Positions 19,898-30,218 of a stretch of 64,000 nucleotides of DNA are shown here, piece after piece. Position 1 is the first letter of the stretch. Every line of letters begins with the position of its first letter. The stretch comes from Pseudomonas sp. St316 (GTDB lineage Bacteria > Pseudomonadota > Gammaproteobacteria > Pseudomonadales > Pseudomonadaceae). The DNA lies in NCBI RefSeq assembly GCF_018325905.1, contig NZ_AP021901.1, positions 1,426,001 through 1,490,000 on the forward strand. Reading direction: 5' to 3'. The position numbers were made by a program, and so were the translations under genes. The notes under the pieces were generated by a model. That model was given only the letters and a program-made list of their open reading frames with translations. It ran no database searches and was not told where the DNA came from.

Positions 19898-19930
19898 AAA
19901 AGCCCCTGAATCGCAGGATTCAGGGGCTTT
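19898..19930 (-). terminator. Terminator after glpD
   Basis: GCCCCTGAATC-gcag-GATTCAGGGGC is an 11-bp stem with A-run and T-run flanks, 20 bases past the glpD stop. Confidence 0.88.
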
Positions 19931-19949
19931 GGGTTTAGCGGACGATCGT

Positions 19950-21488
19950 TCAGGCCGCTTCGATCTTGCGACGGTTGTGCTCGACCTTGTCCAGGTACTG
20001 CTGCAGTTTCTCTTGCTCGACCGGGGTGGTGAACAAGCCCAGCTTGCTACGGCGCCAGAGGATGTCCTGGGCGTCGACGGCCCATTCGTCGCTGCACAGG
20101 TAGTCGACTTCGCGGGTATAGAGCCCCGCACCGATGTGCTCGCCCAGGTCGCCCAGGCTGTGCACGCCTTCGAGCATGCGCCAGGTGCGGCTGCCGTAGG
20201 TGGTGGCCCAGCGGCGGGCGATGTCGGTTGGTAGCCAGTCGAACTTGTCGCGGATCGCCGAGCACAGCGCCTGCGGGGTGGTCATGTTTTCGCCGCCGGG
20301 GAGTGCCTCTACGGCGGTCCAGCTCGGACGCATTTGCGTGAAATACGGGGCCAACTGCGCCATCGCCGATTCGGCCAGTTTGCGGTAGGTGGTCAGCTTG
20401 CCGCCGAACACCGACAGCAAGGGGGCTTCTTCACCGCCACCCGACAGCGCCAGGGTGTAGTCGCGGGTCACGGCCGAAGGGTTGTCGGATTCGTCGTTGC
20501 ACAGCGGACGCACACCGGAATAGCTGTGCAGGATATCGTCGCGGCTGATCTGCTTCTTGAAGTGGGCATTGACCACCTTCAGCAGGTAATCGGTTTCGCC
20601 TTCGGTGATTGTCACTTTGGCTGGGTCACCGGTGTATTCGCGATCGGTCGTGCCGATCAGGGTGAACTGGTTCAGGTAGGGAATGGTGAACACGATGCGC
20701 TGGTCTTCGTTTTGCAGAATGTGCGCATGTTCGCCTTCGTAGAGTTTCGGCACGATCAGGTGGCTGCCCTGGATCAGGCGGATGCCGTAGGGCGATTCCA
20801 GCTTCAGGTCATCGCGAATGAACTTGGCGACCCACGGACCGGCGGCGTTGACCAGTGCCTTGGCGCGGATCGAAAACAGGCTGCCGTCGGCACGTTCCAG
20901 GTGCAAGTGCCACAGGCCTTTGCTGCGACGGGCGTTCACGCAACGCGTGCGGGTGTGGATATGCGCGTTTTTTTCCCGGGCGGCCATGGCGTTGAGTACC
21001 ACCAGCCGCGCATCGTCGACCCAGCAGTCGGAATATTCGAAACCTTTGGTGATCTCGCTTTTCAATGCACTGTCGGCACCGAACTTCAGGCTTTTCGAGC
21101 CGGCGAGCTGCTCACGTTTGCCCAGGTGATCGTAGAGGAACAGGCCGGCGCGGATCATCCAGGCCGGGCGCAGATGCGGGCGGTGAGGCAATACGAAGCG
21201 CATTTGCTTGACGATGTGCGGGGCCTTGGCCAGCAACACTTCGCGCTCGGCCAGCGCTTCGCGCACCAGGCGGAATTCATAATGTTCCAGGTAGCGCAGG
21301 CCGCCGTGGATCAGCTTGCTGCTGGCTGACGATGTGTGGCTGGCCAGGTCGTCCTTTTCGCAAAGGAACACCGAAAGACCGCGACCGGCAGCGTCCGCGG
21401 CAATCCCCACGCCGTTGATACCGCCACCAATGACGGCGACATCGTAAACCTCGGCGAGAGGGGGCGTAGGCAAGGTAGAAGTGGGCAT
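19950..21488 (-). CDS. glpD: Glycerol-3-phosphate dehydrogenase (aerobic)
   Basis: 512 aa from the ATG at 21486-21488 (MPTSTLPTPPLAEVYDVAVI). An upstream in-frame extension would run through the GlpR operators and is rejected. The FAD-binding VAVIGGGINGVGIAADAAGRG follows at ~16-36. The peripheral membrane flavoprotein oxidises glycerol-3-phosphate to dihydroxyacetone phosphate and passes electrons to quinone. It follows glpR in the minus-strand glp cluster but has its own promoter region with two tandem operators, so it is probably a separate transcript. Confidence 0.97.
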   Translation of the reverse strand: MPTSTLPTPPLAEVYDVAVIGGGINGVGIAADAAGRGLSVFLCEKDDLASHTSSASSKLIHGGLRYLEHYEFRLVREALAEREVLLAKAPHIVKQMRFVLPHRPHLRPAWMIRAGLFLYDHLGKREQLAGSKSLKFGADSALKSEITKGFEYSDCWVDDARLVVLNAMAAREKNAHIHTRTRCVNARRSKGLWHLHLERADGSLFSIRAKALVNAAGPWVAKFIRDDLKLESPYGIRLIQGSHLIVPKLYEGEHAHILQNEDQRIVFTIPYLNQFTLIGTTDREYTGDPAKVTITEGETDYLLKVVNAHFKKQISRDDILHSYSGVRPLCNDESDNPSAVTRDYTLALSGGGEEAPLLSVFGGKLTTYRKLAESAMAQLAPYFTQMRPSWTAVEALPGGENMTTPQALCSAIRDKFDWLPTDIARRWATTYGSRTWRMLEGVHSLGDLGEHIGAGLYTREVDYLCSDEWAVDAQDILWRRSKLGLFTTPVEQEKLQQYLDKVEHNRRKIEAA

Positions 21489-21513
21489 CGGCTGGCCTCG
21501 GGCTCTTTTTCGC

Positions 21514-21553
21514 AATATTTGAATTCGAACATAAATGTTCATTTGCGAAAATA
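21514..21553 (-). promoter_or_regulatory. Two abutting GlpR-type operators before glpD
   Basis: AATATTTGAATTCGAACATA (21514-21533) and AATGTTCATTTGCGAAAATA (21534-21553) are consecutive 20-bp imperfect palindromes. Both fit the WATKYTCGWW half-site pattern of E. coli GlpR, the right half of the first perfectly. They start 26 bases upstream of the glpD ATG, so they could block both initiation and escape. A further half-site TTCGAACATG is at 21628-21637. Confidence 0.7.
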
Positions 21554-21683
21554 CTAGCCCATAAAAACGACAACGGCCAGTCAACTTCGATTGAAAATAC
21601 TGATCAAGGGAAGCTGAAAGGAAAATTTTCGAACATGAAGAAAGGTTGAAGCCGACAGGGAGGCCGTTGTGGCGAGGGGATTT

Positions 21684-21773
21684 GTGGGAGCAAAGCTTGC
21701 TCGCGAAACAGGCGCCTGGTTCTATCTATGTAGAAACCGTGTCGCCGTCATCGCGGGCAAGCTTTGCTCCCAC
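21684..21773. repeat. REPIN, GTGGGAGCAAAGC subtype
   Basis: The left arm GTGGGAGCAAAGCTTGCTCG faces GCGGGCAAGCTTTGCTCCCAC. This subtype recurs at 35748, 48698 and, diverged, at 61559. Confidence 0.88.
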
Positions 21774-21795
21774 AGACAGGGTGTTGGGGAGGGCG

Positions 21796-22551
21796 TCAGA
21801 CCACTTCCAGCCGAATCTTGTGCTGGCTCAGCAATTGCGCCAGGGCCGGCACGGGTTGCTGGTCGGTCACCAGGCAGTCGATCAGGCTGATGGGCCCCAG
21901 GCGGACCATGGCGTTGCGCCCGAATTTGCTGGAGTCCGCCGCCAGCAGCACTTGCCGGGCGTTGGCGATGATGGCTTGGGAAACCCGCACTTCCTGGTAG
22001 TCGAAGTCCAGCAGGCTGCCGTCTTCATCGATCCCGCTGATGCCCACCAGGGCGAAGTCGACCTTGAACTGGTTGATGAAGTCGACGCTGGCCTGACCCA
22101 CCACTCCGCCGTCACGCCGTACGTTGCCGCCGGCGATCAGGACTTCGAAGTCGTCCTTGGCGCTGAGGATCGAAGCCACGTGCAGGTTATTGGTGATGAC
22201 CTTCAGATGGTTGTGATTGAGCAGCGCCCGGGCGATGGATTCGGTGGTGGTGCCGATGTTGATGAACAGCGAGGCATGATCGGGAATCTGGGCGGCGATG
22301 GCTTCGGCGATGCGTTGTTTCTCATCGCGCATCTGATCGGCGCGCATGGCGTAGGCAGTGTTTTCCACACTTGAGTCGTAGGCGGCACCGCCGTGGTAGC
22401 GACGCAGCAGGTTCGCTTCCGCCAGTTGGTTGATATCGCGGCGAATGGTTTGCGGGGTGACGACGAATAGCTGCGCCATTTCCTCGATGCTGACATAGCC
22501 GCGTTCGCGGACCAGTTCGAGGATTTGCTGCTGGCGGGGAGGCAGATTCAT
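21796..22551 (-). CDS. glpR: Glycerol-3-phosphate regulon repressor
   Basis: 251 aa, DeoR family. The N-terminal helix-turn-helix is [29 protein letters not shown] (residues ~14-42). The C-terminal sugar-phosphate sensor domain contains [15 protein letters not shown]. It lies between glpK and glpD on the same strand and should repress the cluster until glycerol-3-phosphate binds. Confidence 0.95.
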   Translation of the reverse strand: MNLPPRQQQILELVRERGYVSIEEMAQLFVVTPQTIRRDINQLAEANLLRRYHGGAAYDSSVENTAYAMRADQMRDEKQRIAEAIAAQIPDHASLFINIGTTTESIARALLNHNHLKVITNNLHVASILSAKDDFEVLIAGGNVRRDGGVVGQASVDFINQFKVDFALVGISGIDEDGSLLDFDYQEVRVSQAIIANARQVLLAADSSKFGRNAMVRLGPISLIDCLVTDQQPVPALAQLLSQHKIRLEVV

Positions 22552-22636
22552 GGGGCTTCCTTTGGGCTGCCGTACAAAATTTGCCCATGATGCCGCAGGA
22601 ATCCACTCCCGACCAGTTTCAGAACCTTATCAGGCT

Positions 22637-24175
<1,539 letters not shown>

Positions 24176-24216
24176 CTACGGTGCAGGCTCGATGACAGGC
24201 ACCTGCACCGACTGTT

Positions 24217-25068
24217 TCAGGACGTTCTGGGCTTGCCGTCAATGGCCGGTTCTGCATCCTTTGTAGCAGTTATGGCGCTGGGCAGGTGGCGGGCAATCAA
24301 GCCGCGATAGGCCGCAGCGCCGAGGCACGCCCCCACAATCGGGGCAAAAATCGGAACCAGGAAGTACGGGATGTCGCGTCCACCCGTGAGGGAAATTTCA
24401 CCCCAGCCAGCAAAGAAAGTCATCAGTTTAGGACCGAAGTCACGTGCCGGGTTCATCGCAAAACCCGTCAGGGGCCCCATGGAGCTACCGATCACGGCAA
24501 TCAGCAGGCCGATCAGCAAGGGGGCCAGTGGACCACGGGGCAAACCATTGTTGTCATCGGTCAGGGACATGATCACTCCCATCAGGATGGCTGTGATGAT
24601 CACTTCCACGAGGAAGGCCTGGCCGGTGGACAGCGCTGCGTGCGGGTAGGTGGAAAACACCGAGGCCAGTTCGAGGCTTGCTTCGGTGCCGCGAATCATG
24701 TGCCGGGACTGTTCGAAATCGAAGAAAAGGTTGCTGTATAGCGTGTAGACCAGAAGGGCACCGCAGAAAGCACCGGCCACCTGGGAAAACATGTACAGAG
24801 GCAGTTTGCGCTTTTCGAAGTCAGTGAAAATGCACAGGGCAATGCTGACGGCGGGGTTGAGATGGGCGCCGGAAATGCCCGCGCTCAGATAGATCGCCAT
24901 GCTGACGCCAACGCCCCAGATGATGCTGATTTCCCACAGGCCGAAGCTGGCACCAGCGACTTTGAGCGCCGCGACACAACCGGTACCGAAAAAAATCAGC
25001 AGGGCAGTGCCCAGGAATTCAGCCAGGCATTGGCTGGACAGGGACGGCTGTTGTAAAGCAGTGGTCAT
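24217..25068 (-). CDS. glpF: Glycerol uptake facilitator (aquaglyceroporin)
   Basis: 283 aa with six helices and two pore half-helices. The two NPA boxes are HLNPAVS and MNPARDFGP; the Asp after the second box is the usual mark of a glycerol channel rather than a water channel. It is first in the glpFKR unit. The ~320-base region upstream, shared with the divergent ybaK, carries a possible GlpR half-site. Confidence 0.96.
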   Translation of the reverse strand: MTTALQQPSLSSQCLAEFLGTALLIFFGTGCVAALKVAGASFGLWEISIIWGVGVSMAIYLSAGISGAHLNPAVSIALCIFTDFEKRKLPLYMFSQVAGAFCGALLVYTLYSNLFFDFEQSRHMIRGTEASLELASVFSTYPHAALSTGQAFLVEVIITAILMGVIMSLTDDNNGLPRGPLAPLLIGLLIAVIGSSMGPLTGFAMNPARDFGPKLMTFFAGWGEISLTGGRDIPYFLVPIFAPIVGACLGAAAYRGLIARHLPSAITATKDAEPAIDGKPRTS

Positions 25069-25390
25069 TCAAACCTCGGTTTTTTGTTGTTTTGCTGCGC
25101 CTTCGATAAAGCTCGATTGCGCGACTTCCACCGAGACAGGATCCCCATCCTGATCTCGGGTTGTTGCTTGAGACCTGCGATATGACTTTCAGTTTCGAAA
25201 AAATATAGACAAGAAACGCTGGTGTCAAAGGTCGAAAGTGAACCGTCGGTCACATTTCAACTATTCGTGACGTGAATGACGCTTGCGCTGACGGCGGATC
25301 ACCGGAACTCGCGACGTCCTCCCAAGCCTTTTCGCTGGCGATGGCTTAGAATCCGGCCACGCTTTTTTCATTTCCTTGTCAGGAGCCGTC
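25069..25390. promoter_or_regulatory. Divergent glpF/ybaK promoter region
   Basis: No gene seen. The half-site TTCGAAAAAA at 25194-25203 fits the right half of the GlpR pattern at nine of ten positions. It overlaps a minus-strand -10-like TATATT at about 25203-25208; the matching left half is poor. A plus-strand ribosome site AGGAG precedes ybaK. Confidence 0.4.
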
Positions 25391-25861
25391 ATGACACCCG
25401 CGTTGGATCTGCTTAAGAAAGTGCGCGCCGAACATCGCATCCACAGTTACGAACACGATCCCAAGGCTGCGTCCTACGGTTTGGAGGCGGCGGAAAAGCT
25501 CGGGCTGAATCCGGCGCAGGTGTTCAAGACGTTGTTGGCGGTCAGCGAAAAGGGTGAACTGTTGGTGGCGGTGGTGCCCGTGGCCGGAAGCCTGGATTTG
25601 AAAGGCCTGGCCCATGCCGCCGGGGTGAAAAAGGTCGAGATGGCCGACCCAGCCGCCGCGCAGCGGTCGACCGGTTATTTGCTCGGCGGGATTAGCCCGC
25701 TGGGGCAGAAGAAGCGCCTGCGCACTTTTATCGACAGTTGCGCACAACCGCTCGCCAGTATGTTTGTCAGTGCGGGACGGCGCGGCTTGGAAGTCGAGTT
25801 GGCGCCTTCGGTATTGAAGGAGCATACCGGGGCGGCGTTTGCTGATATTGGGCGGGCTTGA
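25391..25861 (+). CDS. ybaK: Cys-tRNA(Pro)/Cys-tRNA(Cys) deacylase YbaK
   Basis: 156 aa from the ATG at 25391 with AGGAG at ~25380, which is better placed than the ATG five codons earlier. YbaK/ProX editing-domain fold: [20 protein letters not shown] and the C-terminal [13 protein letters not shown]. It hydrolyses cysteine mischarged on tRNA(Pro) in trans. Monocistronic. Confidence 0.93.
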   Translation: MTPALDLLKKVRAEHRIHSYEHDPKAASYGLEAAEKLGLNPAQVFKTLLAVSEKGELLVAVVPVAGSLDLKGLAHAAGVKKVEMADPAAAQRSTGYLLGGISPLGQKKRLRTFIDSCAQPLASMFVSAGRRGLEVELAPSVLKEHTGAAFADIGRA

Positions 25862-26035
25862 TAACCGGGTGGCCGCCGCGCAGCCAGGCGCGAGCAAGCT
25901 CCCTCGCCACAGGGACGTAAGGCCTGATCATTGTTTTCATCCGGCGCTGTAGGGTGAAAATTCTGCTGATCTGTCACTGGATACGCCGTGCCGCTACACC
26001 CCATGCTGGCGCATCAAAAAATAAGGAGAAGTGCC

Positions 26036-26818
26036 ATGCAACTTGCGTTTCATCAGGTCGATGCGTTCAGTGACCGGCCGTTCGGTGGTAACCCGGCGAT
26101 GGTCTATCGGCTCGACGGCTGGATTGCCGATGACTTGATGCAGAAGATCGCCGCCGAACATAACCTGGCTGAAACCGCGTTCCTGGTGCGTGAAGGTCAG
26201 CATTGGCATATCCGCTGGTTCACGCCCACCACCGAAGTCCCGCTGTGCGGGCACGCCACGTTGGCCAGCGCTTATGTACTGTTCGAGGTCTACCACGAAA
26301 CGGTCGAACGACTGGATTTCATCTGCAAGTCCGGTTCGTTGAGCGTTACGCGCGAGGGTGATCGGCTGTGGCTGGATTTTCCGGCCATCGTGCCTGTCGA
26401 GTTGGGCGCGTCCTTGGCGATCCAGAATGCCTTGGGTGTCGAAGCGGTGGACGTGCTGAGTTCCAACGAACTGTTCGTGGTGCTGGAATCGGAGCAAGCG
26501 GTGCTCGATTGCAAGCCGGACATGGCGGCCCTGGCAAAGCTGCCTTGGCCCGGCGCTATCGTGACCGCGCCGGGGAGCAAGCATGATTTTGTCTCACGCT
26601 ATTTTGCCCCGGCGATTGGCATCAACGAAGACCCGGTGACCGGCTCGACCCACTGCAGCCTGATTCCCTATTGGTCCAAACGTTTGGGTAAGCACGGGCT
26701 GACGGCTTATCAATGCTCGGCCAGAGGTGGGGCGTTGTTTTGCCGGCTGGAGGGTGAGCGGGTGAAGATTGGTGGGAATGCGACGTTGGTGGCCAGTGGG
26801 ACGTTGATGCTGGGGTGA
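26036..26818 (+). CDS. PhzF-family protein (isomerase/epimerase fold)
   Basis: 260 aa from the ATG at 26036 with AAGGAG six bases upstream. Two diaminopimelate-epimerase-like domains. Family patterns are FSDRPFGGNPAMVY at ~11-24, the acidic EHNLAETAFL (general acid/base Glu) and CGHATLASAYVLF. C-terminal GINEDPVTGSTHCSL is also typical. There is no phenazine cluster around it, so it is one of the orphan PhzF-like proteins of unknown substrate. Confidence 0.92.
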   Translation: MQLAFHQVDAFSDRPFGGNPAMVYRLDGWIADDLMQKIAAEHNLAETAFLVREGQHWHIRWFTPTTEVPLCGHATLASAYVLFEVYHETVERLDFICKSGSLSVTREGDRLWLDFPAIVPVELGASLAIQNALGVEAVDVLSSNELFVVLESEQAVLDCKPDMAALAKLPWPGAIVTAPGSKHDFVSRYFAPAIGINEDPVTGSTHCSLIPYWSKRLGKHGLTAYQCSARGGALFCRLEGERVKIGGNATLVASGTLMLG

Positions 26819-26846
26819 CTCTGCATTAAAGCCAATGCGATCAAAT

Positions 26847-26929
26847 GTGGGAGTGAGCTTGCTCGCGATGGCAGTGTGTCAGCGTACATCGGTGCTGAAT
26901 TTGCCTATGCCATCGCGAGCAAGCTCGCT
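26847..26929. repeat. REPIN interrupted by the IS110 element (left portion)
   Basis: GTGGGAGTGAGCTTGCTCGC starts the left arm. The right arm runs GCGAGCAAGCTCGCT and then stops at 26929; its expected continuation CCCACAG is found at 28106-28112, across the insertion sequence. Joining the two restores an ordinary REPIN. Confidence 0.9.
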
Positions 26930-26944
26930 TGTATGGTAGGACTT

Positions 26945-27100
26945 GAAGGGAGGAGGAGGGACAAGGCTCGATTCTGACTGTTAGCGCAGTACAGACCGTG
27001 GGAGATTTCACCCCTCCTCCTTTCACCCAAGCGCCGATAAAGAATGCATCTGGCCTAGACCGACGATAGGAACAAGCCTGCGCCTCTGGGTGAACCCTTC
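26945..27100 (+). ncRNA. Predicted bridge RNA of the IS110 element
   Basis: Two consecutive stem-loops. Loop 1: GGAGGAGGG (26952-26960) pairs with CCCTCCTCC (27012-27020). Its interior holds GGCTCGAT (26965-26972), like the left target AGCTCGCT, and GTGGGAG (26998-27004), the perfect complement of the right target CTCCCAC. Loop 2: TTCACCCA (27022-27029) pairs with TGGGTGAA (27087-27094). Its interior holds AAAGAAT (27039-27045), like the element's right end ATAGAAT, and ACAAG (27072-27076), complementary to CTTGT at the core plus left end. This is the target-loop then donor-loop order of IS621-type bridge RNAs. The RNA ends are inferred, not seen. Confidence 0.75.
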
Positions 27101-27132
27101 AAGTGTTCAAACCTTAGCCCGGAGGATTTCCA

Positions 27133-28080
27133 ATGGCAATGCCGGTTTCTGTCACTAAGCCGATCGTGGGCGTGGACGTCGCCAAAGATGAGTTGGTGAT
27201 TTATCACGCTGAATCCGATCGACTCGAAACGATCCTAAACACCAAAGCTGCGATCAAGAAGTGGCTCAAGGCACTGCCCGCACCGGTGAGTGTCGCCATT
27301 GAAGCCACCAATATCTATCACCAGGAATTCGCCGATCTGGCTTATGCGCAAGGCTGTGTGATTTATATGATTGGCGGTTACGAGCTCAGCCATTACCGAA
27401 AAGGCGTAAAAGTTCGCGCCAAGACTGATGCGCTAGATGCTCGGTTGCTGGTTCGCTATTTGAACAATGAAGGCCACCAGTTGCACCCCTGGACTCCGCC
27501 ATCGCCCCTGTATTGCCGGCTTATAAGCCTTTTCCGGCGCCGAGCAGCCTTGGTGCAGGCGCGTGTCAGCCTCAAGCAAAGCTGGGCGAACGAGCCGTTG
27601 CTAAAAACAGCCTTCGAGAACCAAATAAGTGCCATGCAAAGGCTGGAAGTCTTGCTTGAGAAAACAATCCAGACGCAGTTGCAAGATGCCGGTTTGGGCG
27701 ATCAGCTCAAGCGTTGCATGAAAGTCGAAGGAATCGGCTTGTTGAGTGGCGCTCGTTTACTTACGGCATTGCAGCGGGGGGACTTCAGAAATGCCGATGC
27801 CTTCATCGCTTTTCTGGGTTTGGACCTGCGCATAGCAGACTCGGGAAAAAAGAAGGGGCGCCGCTGCCTGTCTAAGCGAGGCGACCCGGAAGCGCGTCGA
27901 CTGATGCACAACGCCGCGATGTCGGCGAGGCGCACAGCGGCATGGAAGGGTTTTTATGAGGCACTGAGGGCCCGGGGACTCAGCACAACCGAAGCATTAG
28001 TGGCACTGGCCCGCAAGCTTGCCCGAGTGGTATTCGCCCTGCTGAAGAACCAGAGCGAATACTTACCGAAAGGCATGTAG
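27133..28080 (+). CDS. tnp: IS110-family transposase (bridge-type recombinase)
   Basis: 315 aa, intact, ATG preceded by GGAGGA at 27121-27126. The N-terminal RuvC-like DEDD domain shows D15 (VGVDVAKDE), E57 (VAIEATN), D99 and D102 (KTDALDARL). The C-terminal Tnp domain has a helix-hairpin-helix (KVEGIGLLSGARLLTAL) and the serine-bearing ADSGKKKGRRCLSKRGD; S237 is the likely catalytic serine. All catalytic positions are present, so the protein is probably active. It should excise the element as a circle and insert it at CT sites chosen by the RNA encoded just upstream. Confidence 0.95.
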   Translation: MAMPVSVTKPIVGVDVAKDELVIYHAESDRLETILNTKAAIKKWLKALPAPVSVAIEATNIYHQEFADLAYAQGCVIYMIGGYELSHYRKGVKVRAKTDALDARLLVRYLNNEGHQLHPWTPPSPLYCRLISLFRRRAALVQARVSLKQSWANEPLLKTAFENQISAMQRLEVLLEKTIQTQLQDAGLGDQLKRCMKVEGIGLLSGARLLTALQRGDFRNADAFIAFLGLDLRIADSGKKKGRRCLSKRGDPEARRLMHNAAMSARRTAAWKGFYEALRARGLSTTEALVALARKLARVVFALLKNQSEYLPKGM

Positions 28081-28156
28081 GGGGTAGCACTGCACCATAG
28101 AATCTCCCACAGGATTTGTGGATGACAGCTGATTTGTAACTGCTGCAAATCCCCTT

Positions 28157-28207
28157 GTGGGAGCGAGCTTGCTCGCGATAGCGATGGTTCACCGTGCATC
28201 GGTGCTG
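28157..28207. repeat. REP single arm with spacer remnant
   Basis: The left arm GTGGGAGCGAGCTTGCTCGC is present without its partner. The following spacer contains CATCGGTGCTG (28197-28207), also found in the interrupted REPIN spacer at 26887-26897. The remnant extends into the last codons of the ABC ATPase gene. Confidence 0.75.
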
Positions 28208-29301
28208 TAGCGCCGTACGCCGCTGTCCGTCGGCGGGATATGCGCGGCGGTGCTGCCCGAGGCTTGGAACAGGACCAGGTGTTCAGCCGCGACGCGGATG
28301 CCCACGCTGTCCTCGACCTGATGGTCGGCATGGCTGGGGAAGATCGATTCCAATTGCGCGCCTGTCGGCAATTGCAGGCGATACAAGGTTGAAGCACCCA
28401 GGAAGGTCTTGCCGACGATTTTGGCGGTGAGCGGGCTGTCCGGTGCGTAGACGATATCGTCTGGGCGCAGCAACACATCCACCGCTGCGCCGATGGGCCA
28501 GGTGTAGGCTCGGTTGCCGCGCAGGGTACCCAGCTCGGTTTGCACCGATTCCGGGCTGTCGAGCCGGCCACGAATGAAGTAACCCTGGCCAATGAAGCTG
28601 GCGACGAATGGCGTCAGCGGTTCGTGGTACAGGTTGTAGGGCGTGTCCCACTGTTCCAGTCGACCTTCCTTGAATACCCCGACGTGGTCACTCACGGCGA
28701 AGGCTTCTTCCTGATCGTGAGTGACCAGGATCGCGCTCGTGCCGCGGGCCTTGAGAATATCCCGCACTTCATGGCTGAGCTTGCGTCGCAACTCGCCATC
28801 GAGGTTGGAGAACGGCTCATCAAGCAACAGCAGTTGTGGTTCTGGTGCCAGCGCGCGGGCCAGGGCCACACGCTGTTGCTGGCCGCCGGACAACTCATGG
28901 GGAAAGCGCTTGCCCAGGTGCTTGAGGTTGACCAGTTCCAGCAACTCTTCGACGACGCGATCCTTGTCCGGATGCTTGCGAATGCCAAAGGCGATGTTCT
29001 CGGCCACGCTCAGGTGGGGAAACAGGGCATAGTCCTGGAAGACCATGCCGATACGGCGTTTTTCCGGGGCGAGGGTGAAACCGGCGCGGGAAATGGTTTC
29101 CCCGGCCAGTTGGATTTCACCCTCGTGCACCGGTTCGAAGCCGGCGATGGCGCGCAGCGTCGTGGTCTTGCCGCACCCGGACGAGCCGAGCAGGCAGCCG
29201 ATATCGCCGGCGTTGAGGTGCAGGTTGAGGTTCTGCACGACCCGCTGGTTTTGGTAGCCGCAGGCCAGGTTATGCAAATTCAGCAGCAGCGAATGGCTCA
29301 T
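28189..29301 (-). CDS. ABC transporter ATP-binding protein (PotA/FbpC type)
   Basis: 370 aa. Walker [10 protein letters not shown], signature [15 protein letters not shown], Walker [13 protein letters not shown] and a C-terminal TOBE regulatory domain (~280-355). This subtype energises iron(III), spermidine/putrescine or similar importers; no permease or binding protein is adjacent, so the substrate is open. It overlaps the end of argF by 4 bases and is probably co-transcribed with it. The last few residues (YSTDAR) are encoded by REPIN-derived DNA, so the C-terminus has been remodelled. Confidence 0.9.
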   Translation of the reverse strand: MSHSLLLNLHNLACGYQNQRVVQNLNLHLNAGDIGCLLGSSGCGKTTTLRAIAGFEPVHEGEIQLAGETISRAGFTLAPEKRRIGMVFQDYALFPHLSVAENIAFGIRKHPDKDRVVEELLELVNLKHLGKRFPHELSGGQQQRVALARALAPEPQLLLLDEPFSNLDGELRRKLSHEVRDILKARGTSAILVTHDQEEAFAVSDHVGVFKEGRLEQWDTPYNLYHEPLTPFVASFIGQGYFIRGRLDSPESVQTELGTLRGNRAYTWPIGAAVDVLLRPDDIVYAPDSPLTAKIVGKTFLGASTLYRLQLPTGAQLESIFPSHADHQVEDSVGIRVAAEHLVLFQASGSTAAHIPPTDSGVRRYSTDAR

Positions 29302-30218
29302 GCGTGGTGATAAGCCGGCTCGACAAGGAACTCGAGCAGTGCCTTTTGCGCGTGAAGTCGATTTTCTGCCTGGTCCCAGGCCACCGAGCGCGGGTCGTCC
29401 AACAAATCGAAGCTGATCTCCTCACCACGGTGCGCCGGCAGGCAATGCATGAACAGCACGTCGGCATCCGCCAGGTCGAGCAAGGCCCGGTTGACCTGGA
29501 GCGGCGCGAACAGCTTGAGGCGCTTGGCGGTTTCTTCTTCCTGGCCCATGGAAGTCCAGACGTCGGTGCTCACCAGATGCGCACCGGCCACGGCCTGTTT
29601 CGGATCACGCACGATGGTCACCCGGTCCCCGGCCTTGGCGAGCAGCTCGGCATTGGGGTCATAACCTTCAGGGCAGGCAATGCGCAGCTGGAAGTCGAAT
29701 TGCAGCGCCGCTTCTATATAGCTGTTGCACATGTTGTTGCCGTCGCCGATCCAGGCCACGGTCTTGCCCTGGATCGAGCCGCGATGCTCAAGGAAGGTCT
29801 GCATGTCGGCCAGCAACTGGCAGGGGTGCAGGTCATCGGACAGGCCATTGATGACGGGAACGCGGGAATGGGCCGCGAACTCGGTCAGGGTGCTGTGGGC
29901 AAAGGTACGGATCATCACCGCGTCCAACATGCTCGAAATGACAATGGCACAATCGCTGATGGGTTCGCCGCGGCCCAACTGGGTGTCGCGCGGCGACAGG
30001 AAGATCGCCTGGCCACCCAGTTGGATCATGCCGGCTTCGAAAGAAATGCGGGTGCGGGTCGATGACTTCTCGAAGATCATCCCCAGCACGCGGTTTTTCA
30101 AGGGCTCGAACAGTACGCCGCGGTTACGCAGGTCCTTGAGCTCCACGCCTCGACGAATCACGCCGAGCAACTCATCGGGCGTGAAATCCATCAGGGAGAG
30201 AAAGTGCCTTGCGCTCAT
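29298..30218 (-). CDS. argF: Ornithine carbamoyltransferase (anabolic)
   Basis: 306 aa. Carbamoyl-phosphate loop [12 protein letters not shown] at ~50-61, [11 protein letters not shown], and the ornithine-binding region with [13 protein letters not shown]. It makes citrulline from ornithine and carbamoyl phosphate in arginine synthesis. The arcABC neighbours of the catabolic enzyme are absent and an ArgR-type site lies upstream, so this is the biosynthetic isoform. Confidence 0.95.
   Translation of the reverse strand: MSARHFLSLMDFTPDELLGVIRRGVELKDLRNRGVLFEPLKNRVLGMIFEKSSTRTRISFEAGMIQLGGQAIFLSPRDTQLGRGEPISDCAIVISSMLDAVMIRTFAHSTLTEFAAHSRVPVINGLSDDLHPCQLLADMQTFLEHRGSIQGKTVAWIGDGNNMCNSYIEAALQFDFQLRIACPEGYDPNAELLAKAGDRVTIVRDPKQAVAGAHLVSTDVWTSMGQEEETAKRLKLFAPLQVNRALLDLADADVLFMHCLPAHRGEEISFDLLDDPRSVAWDQAENRLHAQKALLEFLVEPAYHHA

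Larger units (their letters stand above)
26930..28105 (+). mobile_element. IS110-family insertion sequence inserted in a REP
   Basis: 1,176 bp. The element has no terminal inverted repeats of note. The dinucleotide CT is found at both junctions (26928-26929 and 28104-28105), as expected if strand exchange occurs at a CT core shared by target and circular donor; element limits are therefore uncertain by these two bases. The left non-coding end (about 200 bp) precedes a single DEDD-type transposase gene and appears to encode a guide RNA. Targeting of REPs by IS110 elements is known in Pseudomonas and for IS621 in E. coli. The IS subtype name cannot be given without a database. Confidence 0.93.

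Noticed and set aside
26930..27132. Small protein encoded in the left end of the IS element
   Set aside because: Frames are short and lack ribosome sites, while paired stems and matches to target and donor DNA explain the region better.
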